This document shows, piece after piece, positions 6,799-21,700 of a stretch of 25,998 nt of DNA. The DNA lies in the NCBI GenBank assembly GCA_905195085.1, contig CAJJUK010000022.1, positions 1 through 25,998 of the forward strand, given 5' to 3'. This DNA is from an uncultured Christensenella sp. (GTDB taxonomy: Bacteria; Bacillota; Clostridia; Christensenellales; UBA1242). Position 1 is the first letter of the stretch. The number at the start of each line of letters is the position of its first letter. The position numbers and the translations under genes were made by a program. The notes under the pieces are model-generated. The model made no database searches. It was given only the letters and a program-made list of their open reading frames with translations, and was not told where the DNA came from.

Positions 6799-9700
6799 TT
6801 ACCTTTTTGAAAGTTCTTCTCTTTGTTTCTTGCGTTTTCTGTTAACCAAAATCAAAATCACAAGAAGCAATATGAGCAGAGCAACCAAGCCAATAATCAA
6901 ATAGACATACCACAAAGAATCTGAGTTTTCAACAATTTCTGCATTTGCTCCAAGCACACCAAACAATCCGTTGTATGAAACTGGGTTGTAGAAGTATGCC
7001 GTGTAAACTCCAGTAATCTTATGATTATTGAAATTGAAATGTCCGTTAAATGAGTTTGCGGAAGTTCCAATTGGTGTCCAGAATTTTGAATTTAACTGCA
7101 AATCTGATGTCAAAATGAAGAAGCAGTCTTTGTATTTGATTCCTTCAGAATTGAATGTTCCGCTGTTGACATAACGCATCATCAAAATCAAATCTTCAAC
7201 TGTAGAAATCTGGTAAGGACTTCTTGAAGTTCCTTTTCCTTCAAAAGCATCTACGGAAATCATTTCTTCGTTCCAAAGCAAACGTCTATACTCAATTGAA
7301 ATCTGAACAGTTCCAACAATGTTGTTGTGTTCCATGAAATCTGTTGAAAGAACAATCACTCCTTCTTCTGTGAAGAAATCGTTCATATTGTCAAAGGTGT
7401 TGTCATAGTTTTTGATTGTTATGCTTGCGATTTCATATCTATCATTTGTCACTGTGACAATTCTGATTTCTTGACCTTCCTCGCAACTTACAAATGAAAT
7501 CCTTTGACCATTATATGTCACATATCCGGCCATGCCAACATTGTTGTAGTCTATCGCATTGTCAGAAATGTCTTCTTCAACAAAACTGCCTGAAACATAG
7601 ATTGCCAAAATCTCATCTTCAAATGTTGGAATAATGTCCAGAGTCTGTCCAGCGCTTTCTGATGAAATTGTCATTGTGAAATAATACATATTCCCAGTAA
7701 ATTCAACAAAAGTGATGTCTGTTCTGTTCCATTTGATGCCAAAGCCAAAGTCAACACTGAGCACAAAGGTCACTTGGTCTCCAACTCTGACATCAATTTC
7801 TGTGAGAGTTTTCAAGAAGTCGTCTCCGCTATATCCGCCCAACCTGTATGACTTATAACTGTTGTCCAAAGATTGAACCGTGGCATTAGTCATCTGACCA
7901 AATGTGGTGTCATAATCTTCAAAATTCAGTTTTACAGTTTGACCTTGCAGATTCATGACAAGATTTGTCTTTTGAGAAATTTTCAAAGTCATTGTCTTGT
8001 CAAACGTTGATTGCCCAGTTGTTGAATTTGTCCAACGCAAGAATTCATAACCTTCTCCAGGGACTGCTTCAATTGAAAACTCTTTTGAAGTGTCAACATA
8101 ACCTTCTTGCAACAACACTTTTGCTTGTGTATCGCTTGATTCTTGATAGATATTGTAAGTCCCTTCACCACCAAATGTTGTTACATCAACTTTCGCGAAA
8201 TAAATCACTTGAATGTTACATTCCACAATTCTATCATATTCGTTTGTTGACCAAGGAATATCACTTGAGAACGATGTCACATCTGTGAGCCAAGTTCCGC
8301 TTGCATTTTTCTGACTGATGACAAACTTATAGAATTTGTAGCCCTCAATCTCTGGAGCTGTGATGTGAATATCTGTATTGAATGAAACTTCAATATAAAG
8401 TGGAGCGGTTTCATAGAACCAAGAGTTTGAAAAGTCCACACCACTTACCATGTCTTGAGCTGTGTAGTTTGTGTTGATGCCAGGAACAAATTCAAAACTT
8501 ATTCTTGTCTTGAGATATGACCAATACAGATAAAGTTTGATTGTGATTTTTCCTGTCTCTGGATCAACGCTTGCATTTTCGCTCAATTCATATTTTGAAG
8601 TGAGGGTGTTCAAAACATATCCACTTTCTTGCCATGTGTTTACTGCATTTCCTTCTGAGTTGATGTATTGAACACCAGCTCCATTTTGATATGTGAAGTA
8701 TCCTTCAAAATTGTGTTGAGCTTTTTGCAAATCAACTTTCAATTTTCCGTTCAAGAAATAAACTCTTTCATCAACAATCGTAATGTTTGAAGCGTTATAT
8801 TCTGTCAAATTCAATGCAGAATTGAAACTTACATTGTCAATGGTTGCAAGCAAATTGGTGTCTTCCATGAGAGCAACAGTGTATGTCAAAGGCTTAACTC
8901 CAATGACAATGCTTGAAACTCCCAGATAGTTCGCAACTTTGAAAGTTATCTTTCCTGTGTATCCCGAATCAGTAACTTTGAGAGCTTCATAAGAAATGCT
9001 GTCAGAAACAATGATGTTTGCACTGTCTTCAATTTGCAAATCATAACTGTTCACATAATATCCAGCACGAATGAATGCGGTCACTTCAAAATAACTGTCC
9101 GTGTAAGCAGAAACAACAACAGAAGAATATTCTCTACCAGATGTCCAAATTTTGTTCTTATTGTCATCTGAAATGTTAAATGTGAATGCACCGCCATCAA
9201 CCTTAAGATTGTTGTTTGTGAAGGACATATTAATCACATTGATGACTGGTTTAAACAAGACTTCGATGTAGATATCATCAACTCCACCAACCAAATTGCT
9301 GATTTCAAAGAAGATGTATTCGTCATTCTCTGAAAGCTTTGAAATCAAAATGTCTTGTCTGTTTGCCACAATTGACGAGAATTTGTAACCTTCTTTCAAA
9401 ATCTTTGCTTTGAGATAAATCACATCGCCTGTGTATGCCACAACTTCAAAGTGTTTATTGCTCAAAACTTGACCATTTGAGAAGTCATTTTCAGAGTAAT
9501 GAACTCTTGTTCCGTCAACGTAACCATATCTGTTGACATCATTTCCATCAGAATCTTGAAGGGAAATGTAACCAACATCAATATCTTGTTCTCTTGTTCC
9601 GTCAATGTCTATTTTTGTTTCAAATTCCACATTCAAACTGTAGGCTTTCACAACAATATAGATCTTTAATTCTGTGTTGTTTTCATTCAACAACAAACTT

Positions 9701-12700
9701 GAAATATTGATTTCAACTTCACTGTCAATCTTTTCTTCAATTTCAAGATAAACAAAGTCTTCACCGTTTCTGTATCCATAACCATAATACATATATCCCG
9801 TTGGAACTCTGTATGTGATGGTTTTGTTTGAACCATAGTAAAGTTCTATTCCGGAAATTTCGTTTCCAGTGTCAGCATCAAAATATCTTCCTCCTGAAAT
9901 TTCTGTGTAAACAGTTTCTGTCTTTTGTGCATCATTGTATTCATCATAAATGGTGTAATAATTATAAGTTCCAAAATCAATATCAAATCTCAAAGTTGAG
10001 AAAATTGCATAGATTGTTTCATCTTGTGTGATTGTGTATGTAAGTCGACCCTCTGAACTGAAGATGTTTTGTCCGTCCTTGCTCCAACCTGCAAAACTAT
10101 AAAGATCTGCAACTTGATAGGTTATGATGACAGTTGAATTATATTCCGCTTCAACTGAAGTCAAACCATTTGCGAGTGCAATGTTTCCAGGAATGTCAAC
10201 TTGCTCTTTGTTTTCGTCATATGAAATCACTTCCATTTCCAGTGTAAACTTGGCCAAAGCAGAATTAATCAAAATGCTTCCGTCTGTGCTTATGCCTGAA
10301 AGTTCAAACAAATAATAGTCAACATAAGCCCCATCTTCAATCAATTCATGGTTCACAACAAATTCTTCACATTCATAAGAGCCAAGTGCGTATCCATGTT
10401 TGAATTTGACATAGAAACTGAATATTGAATTTGTGCTTGCCTCAAATGTTGGCAATTCATCAACTGAATTGTATGTCCTTCCGTCAACTTCAATTGATTC
10501 AACAACCGTCGAATCGTCAAAAGAAATTGTAATCTGATTTTTGCTTTCTTGAGTGGTGAATGTGACAACCAAGTCGCTGTTTATCCCTTCAAAGGTTGCT
10601 GTCATAACACCATTTTCAACAACTTTGTCAACAACCACACCTTCGCCACCTTCCAAATTTATGTTGTCAAGAACAACATATCCAACTTCAGCAGACACAA
10701 CAAGTTTCAATTTCTTTCCAGTTTCAATTTCAACCTGATTGTCTGTGACATCAAGTGGAGTTTCTCCTTCTTCTGTTATGTCGTAGGCAAGAACTTCACC
10801 AAGGTGTTCTCCTTGAATTGTGATTGTGTTTTTGATTGCCACAACTGGCAATTGATATGTCACATTGTCAGCAGGCATTGTGAAGGTCACATTTGCAGTT
10901 TTATCAGAGTTGATAACAACCTCAAAACCTTCCGACCAGGCTGCAGAAATTTCATAACCGCTTTTTGGTGTAACTTTGAATGTGACTTTGAAGTTATATT
11001 CAATGTCAGTTGCAACATAGTTTGAACCTGAAGGCACAAAGTTTACATTTGTATCTGAAACTGTCGCAAATGGAGAATTCAATTCAAGAGAATATTTGTT
11101 GATTGTCCAATGTGCCGTCAAAGTGTGAGCTTCTGTTGTGGCGAGAATGTCTCCACCATAAACTCTTTGTCCAGCAGAATTATACCAGCCATCAAATGTG
11201 TATCCTGTTCTTGTTGGGTTTTCTTCCCAATCATCAGCATCTTGATATGCTTGTCCATAAGGAACGGATATCTCTTTCTCTATGTTGTCATAGCCATAGT
11301 CAAGAGTGACAACAACTCCAATAGGTTCAAAGTTTGGCGTCAAAGTCAGAATCACCGTTTCATCGTCCGAATCTGGAAGTAAGGATACAATTTTTGTTGT
11401 CGCAAAATTGTCTTTTTGAATAGTTGTTGTCGTTGTGCTTAAACTTACCACCTCAAAACCAGCTCTGAGAACCTCTGGCAAATCTGACAAGAATTTGTCT
11501 TGCAATGTCAAATAATCAGTTGACCATTGATAACGAGAGCCACCAATATCAACAAAATCGTCCGAATCAACAACTGCGTCATTATATTCACTCAAATCAA
11601 ACACAACATTGACTTTTTGTGTTGTGAATCTGACAACCAAATTGTAAACTTGTCTGATGTTTGTGATTGTGAACACTTCCGCGTCACCATCTCTTGTGAT
11701 TGAAATGAATGGTTCCGTTCCAGTGTATCTTCTTCCATCAGAGGTGTAGAAGCCATAGAAATTGCAGTGTTCGTTTGCTGTTGCTTTCAATGTGAGAGAA
11801 CTGTCATAGTCAAAATCTCCCAAATAGTTTGTTGTAACAATGGTGTTTTCCGTATCTGGGTCACCGTCATCAATTTCCACTTGACCATAACTTGCACTGT
11901 TTCCAGATTCATCTGTAAGCATGATTGTGATTCTGTATTTGTTTGTATCCCAATTTGCATTGAATGTAAATTTCAAATCGGAATGATTTTTATAATAATA
12001 TCCCATCAAATCATTTTCATCAAGCAACAATTCATTCAAGAATCTGACAGTGTTTTCTCCATTGTCAACAACGACTGAATAAATTGAGCCATCGTAAGAA
12101 CTTTGAAGTCCAAATCTCTGAACAAGTCCTTCGAGATATGTAAGTTCCACAGATGCATTGCCGATGTTTTCAAAATCCATTGTCCAATTCAAAAATGCAT
12201 AACCAGTCTTTCCTGTAAGTGATGTTGGGAAGTTTTTAACTGAATTTGTTGATGTTGAAGCAGAGTTTGCTGTCAAATATGATGTTGACATGAATGGGAA
12301 TGAAAGCTGTGACAATGTTGGAAGTTGATTGTCGTCAACATTTGATGTGACATCGCTTCCATCTGCATGATAATCAAATTCAAGCCCAATAATGATTGCC
12401 TTAATCACACCATACATCCAAGGAGAGATTATATAGTTTCCGCTGTCCTCACCTGCCAATTCGAAACTTATTTGAATTGCTTGGCCAACATATTCATTTG
12501 CATAATATGCAGAGTTGACACGAACGGAGTCAATAGTTCCATCTTCTCCTTGATTTATTCCTGAAACATCAAACAACAGATTGCCCTCATCGTCAGTAAT
12601 CTTGACATCATTTGTTGCATCATAGGTCTTTGTGAACACCTCTTGCAAACTCATGTCTTTTGCAACAAGTTGAAGTTCTTTTGCAACAATTGTCAATTTT

Positions 12701-15700
12701 GCTGTGAGTTCTTCCTGTTCCTGATTGTCAACAATATATCCACTTATAGAGAAATCTTGTGCACTGAAAATCAAAATCATGTCATATTCGCCCACCTTCA
12801 ACGCACCACTGGTTGAATAATATGATGCGGTGTCAGGTGCAACCAACTGAATGCTCAATCTTCCCATGTCATATCCGGTAAGATCAACATCTGTTTGATA
12901 TTTGTATTGAAGTTCAAAATCATCGCCATAGGTGTATGATTGAGAGTTGACCACGAAAGTCATATCAGCACGATAAATTGTGGCATTGAGAGATGTTCCA
13001 TCTTCGTCAGACAAATTTAAATTATAGTTTGAAACTGTGTCACCGAAAATTTCAGCAACCACATTATAATTGACACCAGCATATTTCACAACCTCGCCAT
13101 CTTGTGTGAACTGCATATTCAAACCTATCACTTCGCCATCAACAATTCCGCTCAATATTTCGCTTGCATCGGCATATTCAAATATGGCATCTTTATTGTC
13201 AAAAACTTTGCTAAGTTCAGAGTTCAAGAAATAAAGTTCTTTCTTTTCGATCTTCAAATAGAAGCAGTAAATTGCCCCATCTTTACCCATCTTGACTTCA
13301 TAACTGTCAGAGGTTGTTCCGCTTGCGTAGATTTGATATGTTCCAACATTTTTAACTGTTGTAGGATACAAGAATTGAATGTTTGTTGTAAGCCCACTTA
13401 CAGTTACATCGGTTTTGTTGTATGTTGAAGTTGCCATGTCGTATGTGTAGAAATTCAAATCAAATTGTTGTCTTTTGCCTGAGTCTATAGAGTTTGTAAA
13501 CACAAGTCTGTAAACTCCAGAACCTTCACTTCTTTCTTCGACAGAAACACTGTCATAAAGATTTCCATCATATTCAATTGTTGCAGTGTCGCCACCTGAT
13601 GAAGCAGAAACTGTTTGTTCGTCACTCAAAAGCAAATACAATCTTTCTTTCGCTTGAGTGATTCTGAATGCTCCAAGATCACTTGTATCCAAAACAGAAA
13701 CAACATTATAGTTGCTGTCAAGAGAAGTTCCACTCAAGACTTTGTAATATCCAATTGCAGTTCCGCTTGCTCTTGTCATGGTGATTTCAACACTTTCATA
13801 AAGTGATGTCATATAAAGATAACTGAATTGTGTAGATTGAGCTTCCGTTGAATTAAATTCCACAGAAATCTCTCCACTGACGCTCAATTCAATTGTCAAA
13901 TCATATGCTGTCACATTGATTTGAACAGGATTCAACACCAAATCATAGTTTGTTGAATTTTCAGAATTTATAACAACATTGTAAGTTCCAACATTCAAAT
14001 ATCCCGCACTGCTGTATTGTGCCTGTTGAATGTCAAGAGTTAAGTTGTATTGTGATGGCAACAAGTTTGCTCCGCCTACCTTGACTGAATATGTCAAAGG
14101 TTGTGTCAAGGAAACTTCGCCATAAACAAGGTCTGTCTTTGTAAGTTCAACAGTTGCAGTTGCCTTATTGATTGTTCCTGTTCCGCTTGCTGCAGAAAGA
14201 ACATAATTGTTCATATCCGCACCACTGAGATATAAACTTGCAGTTTTTCCACTTCCAGCATTTGCTGAATCAAACTGAACTAAAATTGAGATAACATCAT
14301 CGACAACTTTTTCATTAAATTCAGAAATTATGTAAGAAGCAGAACCATCATATGTCTTTTCAAATGTAAATTGAGAAACATCAATTTCAACTTTTTCAAC
14401 CGAAAGATAATAATCTTCTGCAAAAACAACATTTGTATATTCATTGCAGGTTGCAAGAATGTTCAATTTGTAATTTCCTGCTTCTGAAATCTCTCCGCTT
14501 CCGTTTTCAAAATTGATTGCAAGGTTTGCAAAAGAAATTTCTCCATCTCCAAGTGCTTGTTCAACAATTTCTCCATCTGGTCCTTCAACTTTCAAGAAGA
14601 AGGAAAGTGTGCTTGTCTTGTTTGTTGCTCCGTTTGTGACTGACATTGTCTTTGAAACATCTCCAGCAACAACAAAAGTTTGCCCGTTGTATGTGTTTGT
14701 CAAAATTGATGTATCATCAATTCTCACATAAACTGTTTCTGTTGCAAACAAAACTTGGAAACCATTGTTGTCATCATTGACAGAAACTATGATGCTTCCG
14801 TTCAAGAATGAAGTTTCAGCCAAAATCAAATCATAATTTCCGGTGCTTGCAGTTTCTCCTGGTGTCAAACCTTCAGCAACCAATTTCAAGGTCAAAACAT
14901 CTCCAGTTGATTGAATTGTGAGAACATCTTCATAATATTCTTGCACTTCGTCCAAAACGGAAATTTGAATATAATTCTCAGAAATTTGTCTTGTGTATTG
15001 CAAAGCTTGAACTTCAAAAGATGGTCTGTTTAAGGTCATATTAAAGTCTTGGAAATCTGCATTGACATTGATTGTGTAATTGCCTTTATAAATGAATCCT
15101 CTTTCATTTGTCGTCACTGTGGCAGGCAAATTATATGAAATTGTGTAGTAACCACTGACAAGCAAATCTGTGACAAGTTCATTTTCCGAGTTCATGATGA
15201 CATAGCCACTTATGAAGCTTGAAATGTTGCTCAGAGAAACTTCTCCATAAGTGAAGACATCTTTGCTCATGCTAAACGACATTGTCGCGTCAAGCTTATT
15301 GATTTTTCCAACCACATAACTTGCTGTGAGAGAGTAGTTTGAAAGATTGTCACTTGAATCCTTTCTTTGCAAAGTCAAGTCAACTCTGATGTTTGAACCG
15401 GCATGAGCAGTTGCATACACCGCTGTTATGTAAACTCCGCTATATGTATCCAAATCAATCTCAGAACCATTTGTATCAATATAAACAGTTGTTTCCCCAT
15501 CATAAGTTTTTTCAAACACAAATTTGGAAACATCGATTGTGATTTTGTTGATTGTGAAAGTGTAACCAGAGTCAAATTCAATGTTTGTGTAATATTTTGA
15601 AATCTCATCACCCATTACAAAATTATATGTATAGGTCATGCTGTCATAAGCAGTTTCATAATTTTGAGTGTTAAAGAATCTTGGTTGAAGATCAGAAATC

Positions 15701-18700
15701 TTGCTTCTCAAAATGTTAAGAATTTCATCAGAACTGATGTTTGCACCAGTTGCAACATCAAACAAGTTAAGTGAAAATTCTTTGAACATCACACTTCCAT
15801 TGAATATCTGCAATCTGAAATCATCTGTCAATTTCAGAGAATAGCCAAGTCCACTGTAGTCCGCTTCAATAGCCACTGGATTCAAAGCAGTGACTGTGTA
15901 TGACAATCTCAAAGTTCCACTTGTTGTGATGTTGAACTTTCCGATTGAAGTTGTGCTTGCCTCAGCGGTCAATTCTCCGTTCTCAAACAGAATCACATCA
16001 CCATAAGTAAAGTTGTAATTTTTCTTGTAACTTTGAAGAACGTCATCAAAATAGAGGTCATATTGTCCAACATCTTCGCCGGCTGCTCTTCTCAATTGCA
16101 ATGAGACATTTTCGTTGGCAAGATAAACTTCTCTTGTCATTGAAGGTTCAACTGCATTGAATTGTTTTTCTCCTGTGAAATCATATGCACTCAAATCAAC
16201 ACTATATGGATTGATTGTGTATATGAAAGTCAAATTTGATGTGTCAATGCCGGACAAATCAAACATTCCTTCATCAAAGCATACGGTGATTCGATACTCG
16301 CCCGCATTCTTCATTGAGTAAATCTCTCCACCATTGAAGAAAATTTTGAAATAGATGGAGCCGGTTGTGACATAGTAAAGTTGTTGTGTCGTGACTGTTT
16401 CTTCATAGTCGTCTCTGACATAACTGTAAGCATAATAATCAATGTTTACACTCCAGTCTGTAAGGTGTTCTCTCCCATCATAAGTTTTGACAACTGTTTC
16501 AGCATCTGGGAAAGTCACCTTATCAACCAAGTTTCTCATAAATTCCAAAGTGAAGTTAAGTTCAATTTGAGTTGATGTTTTTGTGGTGTCATCAAGAGAA
16601 ACAGAGAATTCTGGATTTAATGTTGCAGTGATGACAAGTTTGTAATTTCCGCTTTCTTCATAGCTTCCTTGCCCTGCAAGTCTCATAATTTGTCCGGTCG
16701 CAACCTGGTTGTCATTGAAATACCAAACATAACTATATTCATAAAGATTTGTGTTGCTGTTATAAATTGCAACTATTTCATCGACAGTTAAAGATGTGAA
16801 AGAATTTACGGCAGTTTTGTATTCTTCCAAAATTTGAGTATATTCAATTTCTTCCACTTCCCATTTTGCTTCCAGAGTCACAATTGCGTGTTTGGTTTCC
16901 GGTGTGATTCCCACATAAGTCTTCCCAGAGCCATTGTCCGCACCCGTAAAGATTTCTGTGTAGTCAAGAGTCTCTCCAGTTGGTGTTTTTGCTTTAAGGC
17001 TGGAAATTATAAATCCATTTTCACTTGGAATTGCCAAGTCACTTGCTGTTGAAACACCAAGTTTCATTGTTGCAGTTTCGCTTGAACTTGGATTGTAACT
17101 GCTTGGGAAATTTAAGTTGTATTTCACAAGCACCAAATCAGTGTAGATTGCGTAATAATAAATCTCATTCAAACCATCTTCCGAAGTTTCAATTGTGCTC
17201 ATGTCCAAAGTCATGCTTCCCTGATTGTCCATTGTTCCGTCAACATTATAGACAGGAGAATCTGCCCACTTATAAAGACTTACATAATCTGTTATATCCA
17301 ACGAAACTGAAGTAAACACAACCTTTGTGACTGTTGGACTAAGGAAGATTGAAACATTATTAGAGTTGTTTTCTGTTATTTCATAAACAAGCACTCCACC
17401 AGAAGAATAAGATCCCACATCAAGTCCATCTGCATCATAAACACTTTCTTCTGTTCCACTGATATTATAGTAAACACGTGTAATTCTCAAAAGTTCAGAC
17501 GCCATAATGTCTTCGACTGTTTCAAAAGAGATCATTCCGTCATCATTCGTCAAATATTTCGCTGTCACAGTGACATTTGCCACACCATTTGTGTTCAGAA
17601 TTGTGAAGACATCATCTTCTCCAAGTGTAAGTTTGAAATAAGAAGAAACATTTGTATATGAGATTGAACCATCAACAGTTGATTGCAAAAGAATTGAAAC
17701 ATCGTCAAAATACAAATAATTTGTATTGTCAGTGTATGAATAAACAGTGTCGGTCAACAAATCTCCATTTGAAGAAGTATAAAGACCTGCAGAAATGTAA
17801 AGATTGTTTTCAATCAAATAATATGTTTGACCATCATATTCAACACTTTCCTTATTCCCTGCCCATTCAACTTCTTTATTTTCAATGCTAGAATCAAAAT
17901 ATGCTGATTTTGTCTCTTCAAGATTTTGAATTTCAAAGACTTGTGGCAACAAATATGCCGTTCCTGCTGTGATATAAGCATCACCATTTGAATCATATTG
18001 AACAATGTAGTTTGCAAGACTGTCAACACTTGAAACAACATTTCTCAAATATACTCTCATTTCATAGACATTCTTAGGTTTCATTGTTGAAACAGAGCCA
18101 GATGAAATGACAACTTTATCAATTCCAATTTCCAAACCAACATTTTGGACTGCAACGGAGACTATTCCCAAATTGTCATAGCCCACAATTTCCATGTTGT
18201 TGTCTGTGATTGTGTAGTCATAGAAATCAAAATAGTAAAGATTTGATACAATGTTTTCTGCATTTGACGCATTGTTTTCATCTGCCATAAATGCCAAATA
18301 ATCTGCATATGTCCATTCTTTATATGTTCTGTGATTTGTCCCATCGTTAGAGTCTAAAAGCATATAGTACTTAACCATTATATACTTATAAACCTGCATA
18401 TTAAGTTCTTCACCTGCTTCTCCAACAATTGTTGCATCTTCACTTTGCATCAACGTTGTCAAAGCGTCAAGAGATGAACAACTATCCAGTTTTGCGTTGA
18501 ATTCTTCCGTTGAAAATGGTTCCATGATTCGCTTAATGTTTTCCAAATAAACGTCATCAGTAATCGTTGTGCTGATGTCTGCTTCTCGAACCGAAATTGT
18601 AAATTGATAATTAATTTCAAAAACGTTGCCAAGGTTTAAATATGTTGAAGCATCAGAAACAGTAATGTTCAAATTGACACTATAACTTCCAACATTTCTA

Positions 18701-21700
18701 ACCTTAAATGACATATCTCGAGCATTATCCACAGTTGCTGTGTTTGATGTTAATGTCAACAAAATTGAAGAGTTCATGTTTGAAGAAAGTCCAATTGACA
18801 TATCTCGTCCATTTTCGTCCAAATTGACAACATAACCGGTTTCTTCATGTCCAAGTTTGAAATAATCTGCCAAATAAACTGTTTGTTGTCCAGCATTATA
18901 AGTCAACTCTGGCAATGTGTTTGAAGTCAAAGTCAAAGAAAGATAAGATGTGTCAAAAACCCAACTTGCATACAATGTCAAAACAATGTCCTCGGTCATT
19001 GTTTGTGAACAAGACAAAATGCTTGTCGTAAACACTGTGCCATCAGTGATAAGTTCTCTTCTCGAACCACTCACGGCATAAATTCCAGCGAATGAATAAC
19101 CTTCTCTGATTGGGATAATCTCGCCGATTTTTATTTTGTTTTCTTCATCATCACCAATAAACAAGTTTTCAAATGTGTCACCATATCTAATGTTAAACTC
19201 AATTCCAAATTCTTTTTGTTCATCTGCTTGAATGTCCGTTTTTTGACTTTGCATAGTGTAACTGTTTGCGCCATTCAACATAACCTTGATTGTATAAGGG
19301 CTTTCCACCCAAACAGCATAGACTGTTGCATTGCCTGCATTGATATAGTTTCCGTCAGCATCAAACAAAGAATATTCTTGACCTAAAACAAGCCCCAAAT
19401 CCTCGTCAAAAACAAGTTGCCCTGCAGTATCATTGTCGTCTGTCAAACTCCAGCCAACATCTTGATAACCAATTCTACTTACATTTGTGATGTTTGTAAT
19501 GTTTCCAAGTTGAGATGAATTCATTGAACTTGAATTATAAACAATGACATTAGAGTCATAAGTGGTCGTGATTGTGATTGAATCAGTCCCAAGGAAAGTT
19601 CCGCCATTTGGCATAAATGTGATTGTGTAAGTGTTTGCTTTCCATATTCTATAGAAATGAATATCAGCAAAAGTGTCAACTGCATTAAAATATGTTGTTG
19701 ACAATTCCAACAAAGAACCATTCAATGTGTTTCCAGTGGAAGATGTCCAATAATTATTTGACAGTCTTGAATATCCCGTCCTTGAATTGAACAAGTCGTC
19801 AACAACAATCTCTTCTGCCGTGTCTGTACCGTTCAAATAACCGGTCAACTCAACATCAAGATATAAAATTCTGCCAAAATAAATTTCCGTTGTTGTGAAG
19901 TATGTGTTTGTGCTGTTTTCACCATCAACATTGAAGACTTCGCCCTTCTTTCCATCTCCAAGATTACCTTCTCCTGTCCCAGAGTGGAATGTGACAGTGG
20001 CCGTCTTTTGTCTTATGATTGGAATAATTGTAAATTCATATTCCAGACTGGTCTGTCCAGCTTCAACCAGTTCTTTAATCTTGGCATATAAGTCGATTCC
20101 GTAATCACTTGGTATTGACACATCAATACCCTTGTTGCCAACAGATTCAATGTTTTCCCCAGCAATATCCGTTGCCACTTCTCCATTTTGCTTATAAAGC
20201 CTAAATCCAGAGAGATAGTATCCATTTGCATTGTTTCCGCTCATAACAAATTTGAAATTTGTGAGCTCTGTGATATTCTCCCCTGCAGATTGGTCAGCGG
20301 ACAAATATTGATAAAGAATGCTGTTCGTCATCGATGAACCATTTTCATCTTTAAATTTTTCGTCAAGTTGTATAGAAAAATTCAACCCCAAACTTCCAGC
20401 ACTATATCTTCCCTCTGTGGTCGTTCCATTTTCTTCATAAACAATTGTCTGACTTGAAAGAGTTATCGTTACCTGTTTCTTCTGATATATTGCATAGATT
20501 GTAATGTTATAAGGATTTATTTCAGAGTAATCATCATTTAAATTTGTCATTCCTCTTGTAACAAAGAATTGACTGTAATAATCAAAGTTCCAAGATGCCA
20601 AATTCCCTTGAACAGGTGATGTTGGAAGAGAGGCATCTTTTTCAATGTATTTTGAATAATTTGATCCCTTGATAAACCAACCCCAGAATTCATAAGAGAG
20701 TTTGTTTGTCATATATGTCTCAATGGTCACACTGTCTTGATATTTAATCGTAGGATTTTTTGCAACATAAGTTTCACCGTTGACAGAAATCGAGGTAGAT
20801 ATTTCAGAATTCACTTCATCAACGAGTTCAATATTCCCCGCTTTAAGGTCATCAACACTAATATCAGCATCAACATATTTTGTTGCATAGTCCATATTGT
20901 AAAGAACATCTGTGCAAACAATGACCGTTTCGTAATATCCAGGTTGAAGTCCATAATCATTGTCAGAAGTTTGATATTTAAATTTAATTTTATAAACATC
21001 ATCTTGATAAATAAACTGCTCATTTGCATCAGTCGTCCAATAGCCTTTCTCTATTGAAATCAAATCTGTAGAACTTGTCAATGAGTTGTTAAGATACAAA
21101 CCATTATAAGAATTAAACGAATTTTCATAAGCTTCATTCATTCTTTTAGCATCATCTTCATCGAGACCTTGAGCGGAATATATATTTGCATTTGAAACAT
21201 TGATTTGAATATTAAATGTGCTTGTTGTGTCAACAACCGAGATTTGACCATCACGATGGTCTTCTTGATTGTAAAGAACAACATTACCTTTGTCTTCATT
21301 GTTTGTTTCGTTCTGACTTCCTCTGTTTGCAAAGAATCTGTAATATCTTGTTGATGTAATCGTAAGTTCAATTTCTTCTCCTGAAGATGTAACAGAATAG
21401 ACCCCGCTAGTTCTAGAAAGCGTTGGCTTGTTTGCAATTTGAGGTTCTCCTTCTTTTGATGTAAAGTCAACCAAATTACCATCAGCATCCAAATATTTAA
21501 CTTTGAAACTGAACAATGCCTTTGTATAAACCGTTGCAACCTTTATAAGGGTTATTTCCTGATTGGAAGAATTGACAAGATAGATCATATCTTCAAATGT
21601 CATAGAAATTTTTGTCAAATGTTTCTCTGATTCTGACCACTCAACATTTTCGTTGTGTTTGATTTCTCTAAGTTCAGATGAACCCCTTCCTGTCAAAGAA

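Noticed and set aside
10549..11025. Plus-strand open frame of 158 codons inside the giant gene
   Set aside because: It is antisense to the InlB B-repeat part, has a Phe/Cys/His-rich product and no plausible ribosome site or promoter. Many similar short frames line the giant gene on both strands.
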